Positions 1 to 7,761 of a DNA stretch of 47,321 nt are shown one piece after another. The DNA is taken from the NCBI GenBank assembly GCA_964510315.1, contig CAZEAP010000028.1, positions 1 through 47,321 of the forward strand. Reading direction: 5' to 3'. The notes under the pieces were generated by a model. That model ran no database searches. It had not been told where the DNA came from and worked only from the letters and a program-made list of their open reading frames with translations. Source of the stretch: CAZEAP01 sp964510315 (GTDB taxonomy: Bacteria > Planctomycetota > Brocadiia > SM23-32). Within the stretch, counting starts at the first letter, position 1. Each line of letters begins with the position of its first letter. Position numbers and translations under genes: made by a program.

Positions 1-1
1 G

Positions 2-928
2 AGGCTGACCGTTACGGACCGGCAGATCGGCGTGCTCGGGGAGTGCCCCCGATGCGGAGAGATAATGGAGATTCGTGAGTCGCACTTCGAAGGGGCCACG
101 GTGGTGGCCGGTCCGGCCGGAGTCGTCGGGCCGGAGACCCCGCTGCTGCCGGGCGTCGATGCCGTTCTGGACGGGTTTCGTTTCCTCAGGGAGGGCGCGG
201 AGGCATTCGGTGCTCATCAGGGCCTGCTATCGCGGCTGGGTCTGATCGGCACGCTGGTGGCCGGCCTGGTAGCTTTGCTTCACCTGGCGGTCCTGGCCCT
301 CAGGAGCGGCAACGTTTCCTGGTTCGGACTCGGGGTGGGGGCCCTGTTGGGCGCGATCGTGCTGCACTACCTGACGGCGCGCTTTCTGCACGCGATGGAC
401 GCCCTGATAGGAGACCGGCCCAGGGAGGCGGGGGTACCGGCCTTCATGGATTCGATGGGTCTGGTCGCCGCGGTGGGGGGCATCGTGCTGCTGGCCGTGG
501 CGGTGGCGGGAGCCGGTATGGGCCTATCCCTGCTGCAGGTTCTTCTCTCCGTTGCCGGGGCGCTTCTGCTCGCCCAGGTGACCGTATGCTTCCTCAACCC
601 CAGGGAGACGATGAACCTCCGAAGACCGTTGCGCGACCGCACCGCCGGTGAGGGCGCCCTTGCCATCGTGGCATCCGTCCTGCGGTCTGCGTTGCTTCTG
701 GGTCCGCTGGCCCTCGTGCTTGGCGTGCTTGGGGGGGTCTCGTGGATGATCGTCTCGATGATCGTGGCGTGGTCAGGTGTGGGAGGAGGGCAGGGCGGAT
801 TCGTGGCGGCCGCTGCTACCGTGACGGCTTCGGCTCTCGTGCCGCCGGCCCTCTACCTGGGCTACGTGTTCGCGATGCTGGTGGTGGATTTCCTGAACGC
901 GGTATTTCGCATCGCCGCCGCCCGGTAG
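2..928 (+). CDS. Zinc-ribbon polytopic membrane protein, 5' partial
   Basis: The reading frame is open to the left edge, so the true start probably lies outside the window; the first in-window start-like codon is a GTG at 32. The visible N-terminus holds a CPRCGE half-ribbon about ten codons into the frame, and the partner cysteines are presumably upstream. The rest is about five or six hydrophobic membrane segments (roughly residues 69-92, 97-118, 142-188, 215-250 and 265-290 counted from the GTG), separated by short Arg-rich loops. A soluble zinc ribbon followed by a multi-pass domain is common in uncharacterised planctomycete-type proteins. I do not recognise a function. It is followed at a short distance by a convergent gene. 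Confidence 0.7.
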   Translation, partial: RLTVTDRQIGVLGECPRCGEIMEIRESHFEGATVVAGPAGVVGPETPLLPGVDAVLDGFRFLREGAEAFGAHQGLLSRLGLIGTLVAGLVALLHLAVLALRSGNVSWFGLGVGALLGAIVLHYLTARFLHAMDALIGDRPREAGVPAFMDSMGLVAAVGGIVLLAVAVAGAGMGLSLLQVLLSVAGALLLAQVTVCFLNPRETMNLRRPLRDRTAGEGALAIVASVLRSALLLGPLALVLGVLGGVSWMIVSMIVAWSGVGGGQGGFVAAAATVTASALVPPALYLGYVFAMLVVDFLNAVFRIAAAR

Positions 929-958
929 CCCGGTCCCCGCTGAGGGTTGCGGGATTGC

Positions 959-1741
959 TCAATGAACCGACTTCCAGGGGTACTCCGGGTTGTCGATGAA
1001 CTCGGCGGGAAGCTCGGGGAACTGTTCCCGGAGGTAACCGGCCATCGCCTTCATGCCCGGCTTCTCCGCCGTGGCATGGTTCACGATGAGGACGGGGACG
1101 TCGCGTTCGAGAGCCCAGAGGAGTGCCGCTTCGGTGTTGATGCCATCGTCGGTGGCGAGCAGCAGGTCAGCGTCCAGCCGCTGCATCGACGGCAGGTGAG
1201 TAATGGCGCCGGTTCCGACCGCCATGCGGCTGACCTCCCTTTCAGGTTCGCCGAACATCAGCACGGTATCCTGCCCCAATTCCCGGACGCGTTCGAGGAC
1301 CTTCCGTGCGGCGTCCTCCACCGTGCATTGCCCCAGTAAGCAGAGCCGGTAGAAGGACTCGACCGGCCGGGGTTCCGTGTCGAATCCCAGGTGTGCGGCC
1401 CATGCGTCCGGAATGCCCACCTCCGGCATCCGGTCCCACGTATCGTGGCAGCGCAGCACGGTAATGCCCAGCTCGTCCAGCAGGTCGTGCTTGGCCTCCA
1501 CCACTTCGCGCCCGAGCGGGTCTTCCCGATATCTCTGCAGGTCGAACTGCTCGTGGGTGATGAACAGGTTCAGTCCCTTTGCCGCGGCGGTGCGGACGGC
1601 CGACTCCGTGGCGATCCAGGCGGTAGCCATTCCCTCGACTTCCATCTCCGGATCGCCGTGGAGGAACTGGTCGCAGGTGTGGGTCCAGTCCACCCACTGA
1701 CCGACGCTCTGAAAGTGCTCCCTGATGTCCTTCGCCCGCAT
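959..1741 (-). CDS. Nif3-like (DUF34) dinuclear-metal protein
   Basis: This looks like a Nif3/DUF34 family protein, also annotated as GTP cyclohydrolase I type 2-like; the biochemical role of the family is unsettled. The metal-site landmarks are recognisable but modified: THEQFD stands where the family usually has THHP, HDTWD stands for the usual HTN.D, and the C-terminal NHATAE matches the conserved GHxxxE. About 260 residues is the normal single-module length. I chose the ATG at 1741 because AGGAGG lies six bases upstream; an adjacent in-frame ATG at 1744 is possible, and a longer frame to 1801 lacks support. It is divergent from the aldo/keto reductase gene. Confidence 0.75.
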   Translation of the reverse strand: MRAKDIREHFQSVGQWVDWTHTCDQFLHGDPEMEVEGMATAWIATESAVRTAAAKGLNLFITHEQFDLQRYREDPLGREVVEAKHDLLDELGITVLRCHDTWDRMPEVGIPDAWAAHLGFDTEPRPVESFYRLCLLGQCTVEDAARKVLERVRELGQDTVLMFGEPEREVSRMAVGTGAITHLPSMQRLDADLLLATDDGINTEAALLWALERDVPVLIVNHATAEKPGMKAMAGYLREQFPELPAEFIDNPEYPWKSVH

Positions 1742-1873
1742 CATCTGCCTCCTGAGCGAATCACCTGTAGTTCCGGGCGAACCCTCTACCGGAGGTCCCA
1801 TATGTCGGCAGGCGTCGCCCTTGCGAAGGGGACTTTACGGCCTTCCGCCGACATCGTCAAAGGACTCGGCCGT

Positions 1874-1902
1874 TTGCGGCGGGGCGTCCCCGGATGTATC
1901 AT
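1874..1902 (+). promoter_or_regulatory. Possible sigma70-type promoter for the aldo/keto reductase gene
   Basis: TTGCGG at 1874-1879 and TATCAT at 1897-1902 are 17 bases apart. The -10 matches five of six consensus bases but the -35 only three. The predicted start of transcription would give a leader of about 55 bases before the GTG at 1963. Confidence 0.3.
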
Positions 1903-1962
1903 GCCGCGAATGGACAGTCCGAGTGACGCATCGGCACCCTGTCTCGGCAAGGGAGCGCGACA

Positions 1963-2928
1963 GTGAGATACAGAATTCTCGGCTCGACGAACATCGAAGT
2001 CTCCACCGTCTGCCTGGGCACCATGGCTTTGTGTCCCCACCCCACCTACGGCAAGCCGGACGATGAAGCGTCCATCGGCGCCATCCACGCCGCTCTGGAC
2101 GCCGGGATCAACTTCTTCGACACCGCCGAGGCATACGGCGCCGGCTATGCGGAGGAGACCCTGGGGCGAGGCCTGGAGGGGCGGCGCGAGGAGGCCGTCG
2201 TCGCCACCAAGGTCTCCCGCGGCCACCTGGGCTCGGACGACCTGAAGAGGTCATGTGAGGACAGCCTGCGCCGCCTCCGCACCGACTACATCGATCTCTA
2301 CCAGGTGCACTGGCCCAGCCACGAGATACCGTTCGAGCAGACCGCCGGGGCTCTGGAGGAACTGAAGGAGGCCGGGAAGGTGCGGGTCTGGGGCGTCTCC
2401 AACTTCGGACGGAGGGACCTGCCGGAGATGTTGGAGGTAGGTCGCCCGGAAGCCAACCAGGTGCCCTACAGCCTGCTGTGGCGCGTGATAGAGCATCATG
2501 TCGTGCCCGTATGCACGGAGCACGATGTCGGGATCATTTGCTACAGCCCGCTGGCCCAGGGCATACTGACGGGCAAATTCGAGGGCCCCGAGGAGATACC
2601 TGCGCCCCGCAGGAGGCCCCGCTACTGCGACGGAGAGGTCATGGACCTGGCCTTCGACGTGGTGGAAGAACTGCGGGAGGTAAGCGAGCAGATCAGCGAA
2701 CCGATGGCCGACGTGGCGCTGGCCTGGGTGCTGGCCCGCGAAGGGGTGAGGTCCGTGATAGCCGGTGCCCGGGACGCCGAACAGGTCGCTCAGAACGCCC
2801 GCGCCGGCAACCTGGAGCTGCCCGCGGGCATCGTGGAGCGACTCACGGAGGCTTCCCAGCCGTTAAAGGATGCCCTGGATACCAATCCCGACATGTGGCA
2901 GGCGGGCGAGGAGTCCCGCTATCGCTGA
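1963..2928 (+). CDS. Aldo/keto reductase
   Basis: A full-length (321 residue) NAD(P)H-dependent aldo/keto reductase with a TIM-barrel fold. The catalytic tetrad is complete: Asp53 and Tyr58 in FDTAEAYG, Lys83 in ATKV and His116 in QVHWPS. The barrel continues with the conserved GVSNF strand and a C-terminal cofactor region with IAGARDAEQV. It probably reduces a carbonyl on a small sugar or aldehyde, but the substrate cannot be read from sequence. The start is a GTG preceded by a GGGAG-type ribosome site. It heads a same-strand run with an M20 hydrolase and a Gfo/Idh/MocA oxidoreductase, which suggests catabolism of a sugar or amide compound. Confidence 0.9.
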   Translation: MRYRILGSTNIEVSTVCLGTMALCPHPTYGKPDDEASIGAIHAALDAGINFFDTAEAYGAGYAEETLGRGLEGRREEAVVATKVSRGHLGSDDLKRSCEDSLRRLRTDYIDLYQVHWPSHEIPFEQTAGALEELKEAGKVRVWGVSNFGRRDLPEMLEVGRPEANQVPYSLLWRVIEHHVVPVCTEHDVGIICYSPLAQGILTGKFEGPEEIPAPRRRPRYCDGEVMDLAFDVVEELREVSEQISEPMADVALAWVLAREGVRSVIAGARDAEQVAQNARAGNLELPAGIVERLTEASQPLKDALDTNPDMWQAGEESRYR

Positions 2929-2988
2929 GGAGGCCGGGACGTTTGCTCCACTGAAACGGCGGGAGACCAGTTTTCGAGAAGGGCTGTT

Positions 2989-4233
2989 TTGGGTGTGCGT
3001 CGAGAAAAGCTGCGGACCGTACTCCGGGAACTCATCCCGGAGGCACGGGCGTACCTTGTCGAGGCGATCCGACTGCCCAGCACCCACGGCAACGAGGTCG
3101 AGGTCGTCGTTCACGCCGAGGAAACCTGGCGGGAGGCCGGCTTCGAACCCCGGCGGCATCCCATGCCCGAGGACTTGACCGAAGACCCTCAATACACCCA
3201 TCCGGGTGAAGACATCGCCTTCGCGGGAAGAGAGAACCTGGTCGTGCGGGTGCCCGGCGCCGGCGAAGGGCGCAGCCTCATCCTCAACAGTCACCTGGAC
3301 GTTGTGCCGGCCGAAGACTGGTCGGCGGCCTTCGAGCCGGAGGTCCGGGAGGGGATCATCCGCGGGCGGGGCGCCTGCGACGCCAAAGGTTGCGTGGCCG
3401 CCATGTTCCTGGCCGTCCGCGCGATGCAGGAGCTGGGGCTGAAGCCGGCCGGCGACCTGATCTGCCAGATGGTCATCGACGAGGAGGTCGGCGGCAACGG
3501 CAGCCTGGCGCTGATGCGCGAGGGCGTCCTCGCCGACGCCGCCGTTGTGCTGGAACCGACCCAGCTCCACCTGCACCCGGCCAACCGGGGGGCGGTGTGG
3601 TTCCGCCTGGAGTTCGAGGGCGAATCCTGCCACATGGGCCGAAAGCACGAGGGCGTGAACGCCGTCGGACTGGCCTGCGAAGCCATGGAGATACTGCACG
3701 GCTATGAAGAGGAGCTGCGCCGCGATGCCGAGGATCAGCCGCTGTTTGCCTCTTACGAGCTTCCCGCGCAGGTCAACGTCGGTGTGCTGCGCGGCGGCGA
3801 ATGGCCCTCCATGGTCGCCGGGTCAGCGGTGATGGAAGGCGGGGTCGGTTTCCTGCCGAACCGCCCGATGGAGCGGGTGAAGCAGGACCTTGCCCGGTTG
3901 CTCGACGAGGAGGGCAGCTCGGAGTTGAGGTCCCGTTACAGGCTCTCTTTCCCCCGCCTGCACAACGACAGCTACGAGACGCCGCCTGACCACCCCTTCG
4001 TAGAAGCTTTTCACGAGGCCACCCGGCGCACCGACGCGGCCGAGGACGTGACCGGCTGGAACGTGAGCTGCGACGCCCGCCTACTCGCGAAGGTTGGCGG
4101 CATGCCGACGGTCGTCTTCGGGCCGGGAAGCATACAGGACGCCCATTCGGCGGGGGAGTGCGTGAGGATGGACGACATACTGACGGCCGCCGAGACGCTG
4201 GTACGAGCGGTAGAGGAGTGGTGCGGCAGCTAA
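2989..4233 (+). CDS. M20 family metallohydrolase (ArgE/DapE/ACY1-like)
   Basis: A two-domain M20 dinuclear zinc hydrolase that cleaves an amide bond in an N-acyl amino acid or small peptide. Visible metal and catalytic residues are His102 and Asp104 (SHLDVVP), the bridging Asp131 (GRGACDAKG), the catalytic/metal pair Glu165-Glu166 (IDEEVGGNG), Glu189 (LEPT) and a late His in DAHSAGE. The dimerisation lid lies between about residues 200 and 320. Length (about 414) is normal. The start is ambiguous: a TTG at 2989 has AAGGG five bases upstream, and a GTG at 2995 is the alternative. Acetylornithine or succinyl-diaminopimelate deacylase activity is possible, but there are no biosynthetic neighbours to support either. 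Confidence 0.85.
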   Translation: MGVRREKLRTVLRELIPEARAYLVEAIRLPSTHGNEVEVVVHAEETWREAGFEPRRHPMPEDLTEDPQYTHPGEDIAFAGRENLVVRVPGAGEGRSLILNSHLDVVPAEDWSAAFEPEVREGIIRGRGACDAKGCVAAMFLAVRAMQELGLKPAGDLICQMVIDEEVGGNGSLALMREGVLADAAVVLEPTQLHLHPANRGAVWFRLEFEGESCHMGRKHEGVNAVGLACEAMEILHGYEEELRRDAEDQPLFASYELPAQVNVGVLRGGEWPSMVAGSAVMEGGVGFLPNRPMERVKQDLARLLDEEGSSELRSRYRLSFPRLHNDSYETPPDHPFVEAFHEATRRTDAAEDVTGWNVSCDARLLAKVGGMPTVVFGPGSIQDAHSAGECVRMDDILTAAETLVRAVEEWCGS

Positions 4234-4235
4234 GA

Positions 4236-4284
4236 GAAGGACGAAGAGCGAAGGTCGAAGTGCGAAGTATAAAGTTCGGAGCTT
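4236..4284 (+). repeat. Heptanucleotide tandem repeat, seven degenerate units
   Basis: Starting just after the M20 gene, seven consecutive 7-base units read GAAGGAC, GAAGAGC, GAAGGTC, GAAGTGC, GAAGTAT, AAAGTTC and GGAGCTT. The consensus is GAAGNNC with an exact 7-base period. It lies in the short gap before the Gfo/Idh/MocA gene and has no coding potential. Confidence 0.7.
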
Positions 4285-4341
4285 GCCCGCGCCGGCGGGT
4301 GTAAAGTTTGAGTAGCGGCGACGATGAGGAGGAGACAGAGG

Positions 4342-5418
4342 ATGGCAAAGCCGAGAATCTGCGTGATCGGCGGCGGGACGTTCGGGCTGATGCACCTGCG
4401 GACGTTCCACCAGTTGGAGACGGAAGGCCGGTGCAAGCTGGCCGCGCTGGCCGACGTCGACGAGGAAACACTGCGAGACAGGGAGCGCGAGTTCGGGGTG
4501 CGCACCTACACGGACTATCGCGACATGCTGGCCGAGGAGGAACCGGACGGCGTCACCGTGGTGACCCCCGACCATCTGCACCGCCAGATGGCCCTGGAAG
4601 CCCTGGGGCGCGGCATCCCCGTGCTGGTGGAGAAACCCCTGGATACCACCGTGGAGGGCTGCGAGGAAATCATCGAGGCCGCCGAGAGCAAAGGGCTTCT
4701 GCTGGAGGTGGATTTCCACAAGCGCTACGACCCCTATCACGTGGAACTCCACAGCCTGGCCCGGGAGGGGAAGTTCGGCGAGATCGAGTACGGCTACGCC
4801 TGGATGGAAGACCGCATCGAGGTGCCGCGCGACTGGTTCCCCCACTGGGCCGGCGATTCCAGCCCCGCCTGGTTCCTCGGAATCCACATGGTGGACCTGT
4901 TCCGCTGGGTGGCCGACACCCGCGGCGAGGCCGTCTACGCCACCGGCGTCAGGAAGAAACTGCCGTCCGTGGGCGTGGACACCTGGGACTCCATCAGCAT
5001 GTCCGTCCGCATGGAAAACGACATCTCCTTCCAGTGCCAGGTCTCCTGGATACTGCCCGACGCCTTCGAGGCCATCGTCAACCAGGGTATCCGCATCGTC
5101 GGCAGCGAGGGAATCATGGAGGCGGACACCCAGGACCGCGGCTCCCGGAGCTGCTTCGCGGAGACCGACCGCATGGAGACCTACAACCTGAGCTTCTTCC
5201 GCGAGAGCACCGACAAGTCGGGGCGGAAGGTGTACGGCGGCTATGGCGTGCGGGCCATCGCCGACTTCGCCGACAACCTGTCCTTCCTGCTGGAGGGCGG
5301 GGAGCTGGAGGAACTCGCCGGCAGCTACCCCGACGGCACCGACGGCCTGGAGGCCACGCGCATCGTGGCCGCCGCGCACGAGTCCCTTCGCACAGGCGAG
5401 GTCATCGACATTTCGTAA
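4342..5418 (+). CDS. Gfo/Idh/MocA family NAD(P)-dependent oxidoreductase
   Basis: The N-terminal Rossmann domain has the dinucleotide motif GGGTFG within the first 15 residues and an acidic ADVD end to the second strand. The conserved EKP motif (VLVEKPL) and the C-terminal alpha/beta substrate domain follow, with the HMVDLFRW segment typical of sugar dehydrogenases in this family. Length (358 residues) is normal. I chose the ATG at 4342 because AGGAGG lies nine bases upstream, rather than the in-frame ATG at 4324 that overlaps that site. Substrates of this family include inositol, glucose, and glucose-fructose pairs; none is indicated specifically here. It is followed 11 bases later by the aminotransferase, so the two are probably co-transcribed. 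Confidence 0.87.
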   Translation: MAKPRICVIGGGTFGLMHLRTFHQLETEGRCKLAALADVDEETLRDREREFGVRTYTDYRDMLAEEEPDGVTVVTPDHLHRQMALEALGRGIPVLVEKPLDTTVEGCEEIIEAAESKGLLLEVDFHKRYDPYHVELHSLAREGKFGEIEYGYAWMEDRIEVPRDWFPHWAGDSSPAWFLGIHMVDLFRWVADTRGEAVYATGVRKKLPSVGVDTWDSISMSVRMENDISFQCQVSWILPDAFEAIVNQGIRIVGSEGIMEADTQDRGSRSCFAETDRMETYNLSFFRESTDKSGRKVYGGYGVRAIADFADNLSFLLEGGELEELAGSYPDGTDGLEATRIVAAAHESLRTGEVIDIS

Positions 5419-5429
5419 GTGAGGGCGCC

Positions 5430-6797
5430 GTGGCCGGGAAAACTTTCAGCCTTGAGCCGAAGCAGGTCGCGCCGGTAGAGACCGAATGGCGGCGGATCGT
5501 GACCGCCCTTCCGGTTCCCGAATCGGTACCGATTCTGAAGGAGTTGCGCCAGTTTGAGCCCCGCTCGATGGCCGGCCAGCCGCCGGTGGTCTGGGACCGC
5601 GCCGAAGGCTGTCGGGTCCACGACAGGTGGGGCAACACGTGGCTGGACTGGTCCAGCGGGGTGTTGGTGACCAACGCCGGACACGGCCACCCGCTCATCC
5701 GCCGCGCCGTGCGGGAGCAGACCCAAAGACCGCTCCTTCACAACTACTGTTTCCCCAGCGAGCCCCGCGCGCAACTGGTCGCCAGGCTGGTCGAGGTCGC
5801 TCCGCAGGGAATCGACAAGGCATTCATGCTGACCACCGGGTCGGAGACCACCGAGTGCGCCATCAAGCTGTCCCGCGCCCGGGGCCTGGAGCGGGCCGGG
5901 CCGGAGAAGACCGTCATCGTCAGTTTCGAAGGCGCTTTCCACGGGCGCACCCTCGGGGCCCAGCAGGCCGGCGGCATTCCGAAGCTGAAGGATTGGATCG
6001 TCAACCTCGATCCCGGCTTCGTGCAGGTGCCGTTCCCGGACGGCTTCCGCTGTGAGGACGTCGGATTCGACGTTTTCATGGAGTCCCTGGCCGATCAGGG
6101 CGTGCAGGCCGAGCGGGTGGCGGGCGTGATGATGGAGACGTATCTGGGGGGCGGCGCCAGTTTCGCTCCGCCGCGATACGTCCAGGAGCTGCGCGACTGG
6201 ACGCGGGAGCACGACGCCCTGCTGATCTTCGACGAAGTCCAGGCCGGTTTCGGGCGGACCGGAAAGTTCTGGGGATTCGAGCATTACGACACGGTGCCCG
6301 ACCTGATCTGCTGCGGGAAGGGCATCGCGAGCGGCATGCCGCTCAGCGCCGTGCTGGGCCGGGCGGAGGTGATGGATCAGTTCCCGCCCGGCAGCATGAC
6401 CAGCACCCACACGGGGAACCCGGTCTGCGTCGCCGCTGCCCTGGCGAACCTGGAAGCCCTCCGGCGGGACGAACTCGTGGCGAACGCCGCGCGGGTGGGG
6501 GAGGTGCTGCACGCGGAGCTGGACGGCCTGGTCGAGCGATTCGGCGAGGTCATCGGCGCCCACCACGGCCGCGGGATGGTGGCCGGGCTTCACGTCACCC
6601 GGCCGGGCTCGAGGGAGCCCGACGGGGACCTTGCGTTCGAGGTGGTGCGGGCCTGTTACGAGCGGGGGCTGCTGATGTTCGCGCCGGTGGGAAAGGGCGG
6701 CGCCACCATCAAAATCTGCCCGCCCCTCACCACCCCCGCCGAGGCCGTCAAGGAGGGTGTGTCTGTCTTGGATGAGGCGATGGCGGCTTGCCTGTAG
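5430..6797 (+). CDS. Class III PLP-dependent aminotransferase
   Basis: A fold-type I aminotransferase of the class III (ornithine/4-aminobutyrate) group, about 455 residues. Visible motifs are the phosphate-binding TTGSETTE (135-142), AFHGRT (169-174), the PLP pyridine-binding Asp268 in IFDEVQAGFGRTG, and the Schiff-base Lys297 in CGKGIASGMPLS. THTGNPVC supplies the neighbouring-subunit threonine. The start is taken as the GTG at 5430, directly after the preceding gene; the frame stays open far upstream but that stretch is out of frame with the real Gfo/Idh/MocA gene. The amino donor is unknown; GABA, beta-alanine or a diamine are typical of relatives. Confidence 0.88.
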   Translation: MAGKTFSLEPKQVAPVETEWRRIVTALPVPESVPILKELRQFEPRSMAGQPPVVWDRAEGCRVHDRWGNTWLDWSSGVLVTNAGHGHPLIRRAVREQTQRPLLHNYCFPSEPRAQLVARLVEVAPQGIDKAFMLTTGSETTECAIKLSRARGLERAGPEKTVIVSFEGAFHGRTLGAQQAGGIPKLKDWIVNLDPGFVQVPFPDGFRCEDVGFDVFMESLADQGVQAERVAGVMMETYLGGGASFAPPRYVQELRDWTREHDALLIFDEVQAGFGRTGKFWGFEHYDTVPDLICCGKGIASGMPLSAVLGRAEVMDQFPPGSMTSTHTGNPVCVAAALANLEALRRDELVANAARVGEVLHAELDGLVERFGEVIGAHHGRGMVAGLHVTRPGSREPDGDLAFEVVRACYERGLLMFAPVGKGGATIKICPPLTTPAEAVKEGVSVLDEAMAACL

Positions 6798-6806
6798 GCT
6801 TCCTCC

Positions 6807-7592
6807 TCAGAGGCGCCAGAGGGCTTCCTCTACGCACTCGGCGGCCACCTCGTAGGTGCGGCCGTCGATGATCTTCACGTAGGGTTTCTCGCCCCTTACC
6901 GGCAGGCGGCCGCGGCTGACGCGTTCCAGGCGGGCGGTGATCGGCGGTTCCACCACGTAGGGTTCGATGCTTTCGGCCTCCCTTACGGCCTCGGCAGCGC
7001 ACTCACTGATCAACTCGTGAGCTTCCGAGGCGGACAGCAGCCGCGCGCCCTCCACTTCGAGACCGTATTTGACGACGGCGGTCAACACGCCGGGGAGGAA
7101 TTCCTCGGCTTCCGCGCAGGCCTTGTCGTCGCCGCTGACCATGATGGTGGGCACACCGTTCTCCCCACCGATGGCGGCGTCGATGCCGATCTCCCCGGTC
7201 TTTCGGCCGTTCAGCCGGAAGTTCTGCCAGGAGGCCGAACTCATGGTGTGCTCCAGAACGGCCTCGGGCGTCCCGGCCATGGCGTGGAAACCCAGCAGTA
7301 TGAGGCCGTCGCATTCCTCGACGCCGGGCAGCCGGCGTCTGCCGGTGGCGCCCATGACGTATTCGGCGCGCGGGTCCAGTTCCTCCCAGACGAAGTTGTC
7401 GCCCCGGCCGGAGTGGCCGTCCTTGACCACCACGGCGTCGGCGCCGCCGGCGAAGCAGCCCTCCACGCAGGCGTTGACGTCCGCGGTGAGGAACTTTCGG
7501 CCTTCCTCGTAGAGGGTCTCGCCCTTTTTGACCTGGTCGCTCCGGCAGATGCCGCTTACGCCCTCCATGTCCGTCATGACGAATATTCTCAC
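6807..7592 (-). CDS. M55 family D-aminopeptidase (DppA-like)
   Basis: This is a zinc aminopeptidase of family M55. The metal ligands known from Bacillus DppA are all visible at near-identical positions: Asp8 and Glu10 (TDMEG), His60 (KDGHSG), His103 (GFHAM) and Glu134 (TGEIG). His115 sits where the proposed catalytic histidine lies. Known members release N-terminal D-amino acids, for example from D-Ala-D-Ala in peptidoglycan turnover, as a decameric ring. The start is a GTG with GGAGG nine bases upstream. The gene is convergent with the aminotransferase, nine bases apart. Co-location with an M20 hydrolase and an aminotransferase hints at peptide or D-amino acid salvage, which is inference. 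Confidence 0.9.
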   Translation of the reverse strand: MRIFVMTDMEGVSGICRSDQVKKGETLYEEGRKFLTADVNACVEGCFAGGADAVVVKDGHSGRGDNFVWEELDPRAEYVMGATGRRRLPGVEECDGLILLGFHAMAGTPEAVLEHTMSSASWQNFRLNGRKTGEIGIDAAIGGENGVPTIMVSGDDKACAEAEEFLPGVLTAVVKYGLEVEGARLLSASEAHELISECAAEAVREAESIEPYVVEPPITARLERVSRGRLPVRGEKPYVKIIDGRTYEVAAECVEEALWRL

Positions 7593-7692
7593 CGGATGAT
7601 GCCTCCGAACTGAAGTGGCGGGACGGAGCGAAGATACCCCGGCGCCGGCGCGTTGTCAAAGCGGCGGAGGCGGGGCTGGCCGGCGTCGGCGG

Positions 7693-7722
7693 TTGACAGC
7701 TCCGAGCCTGTCCCTATACAAT
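7693..7722 (+). promoter_or_regulatory. sigma70-type promoter of topA
   Basis: A perfect TTGACA -35 box (7693-7698) is followed after 18 bases by TACAAT (7717-7722, five of six). Transcription would start near 7729, about 33 bases before the topA ATG. Confidence 0.65.
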
Positions 7723-7761
7723 CGGTCCGTTTTAGCACTGCATGGAGCAGACGGAGGCCCG

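Noticed and set aside
4308..5429. Long frame extending the aminotransferase upstream to 829 residues
   Set aside because: The extra N-terminal part is an Arg/Pro/Gly-rich shadow of the Gfo/Idh/MocA gene in another frame; the aminotransferase motifs begin only after 5430.
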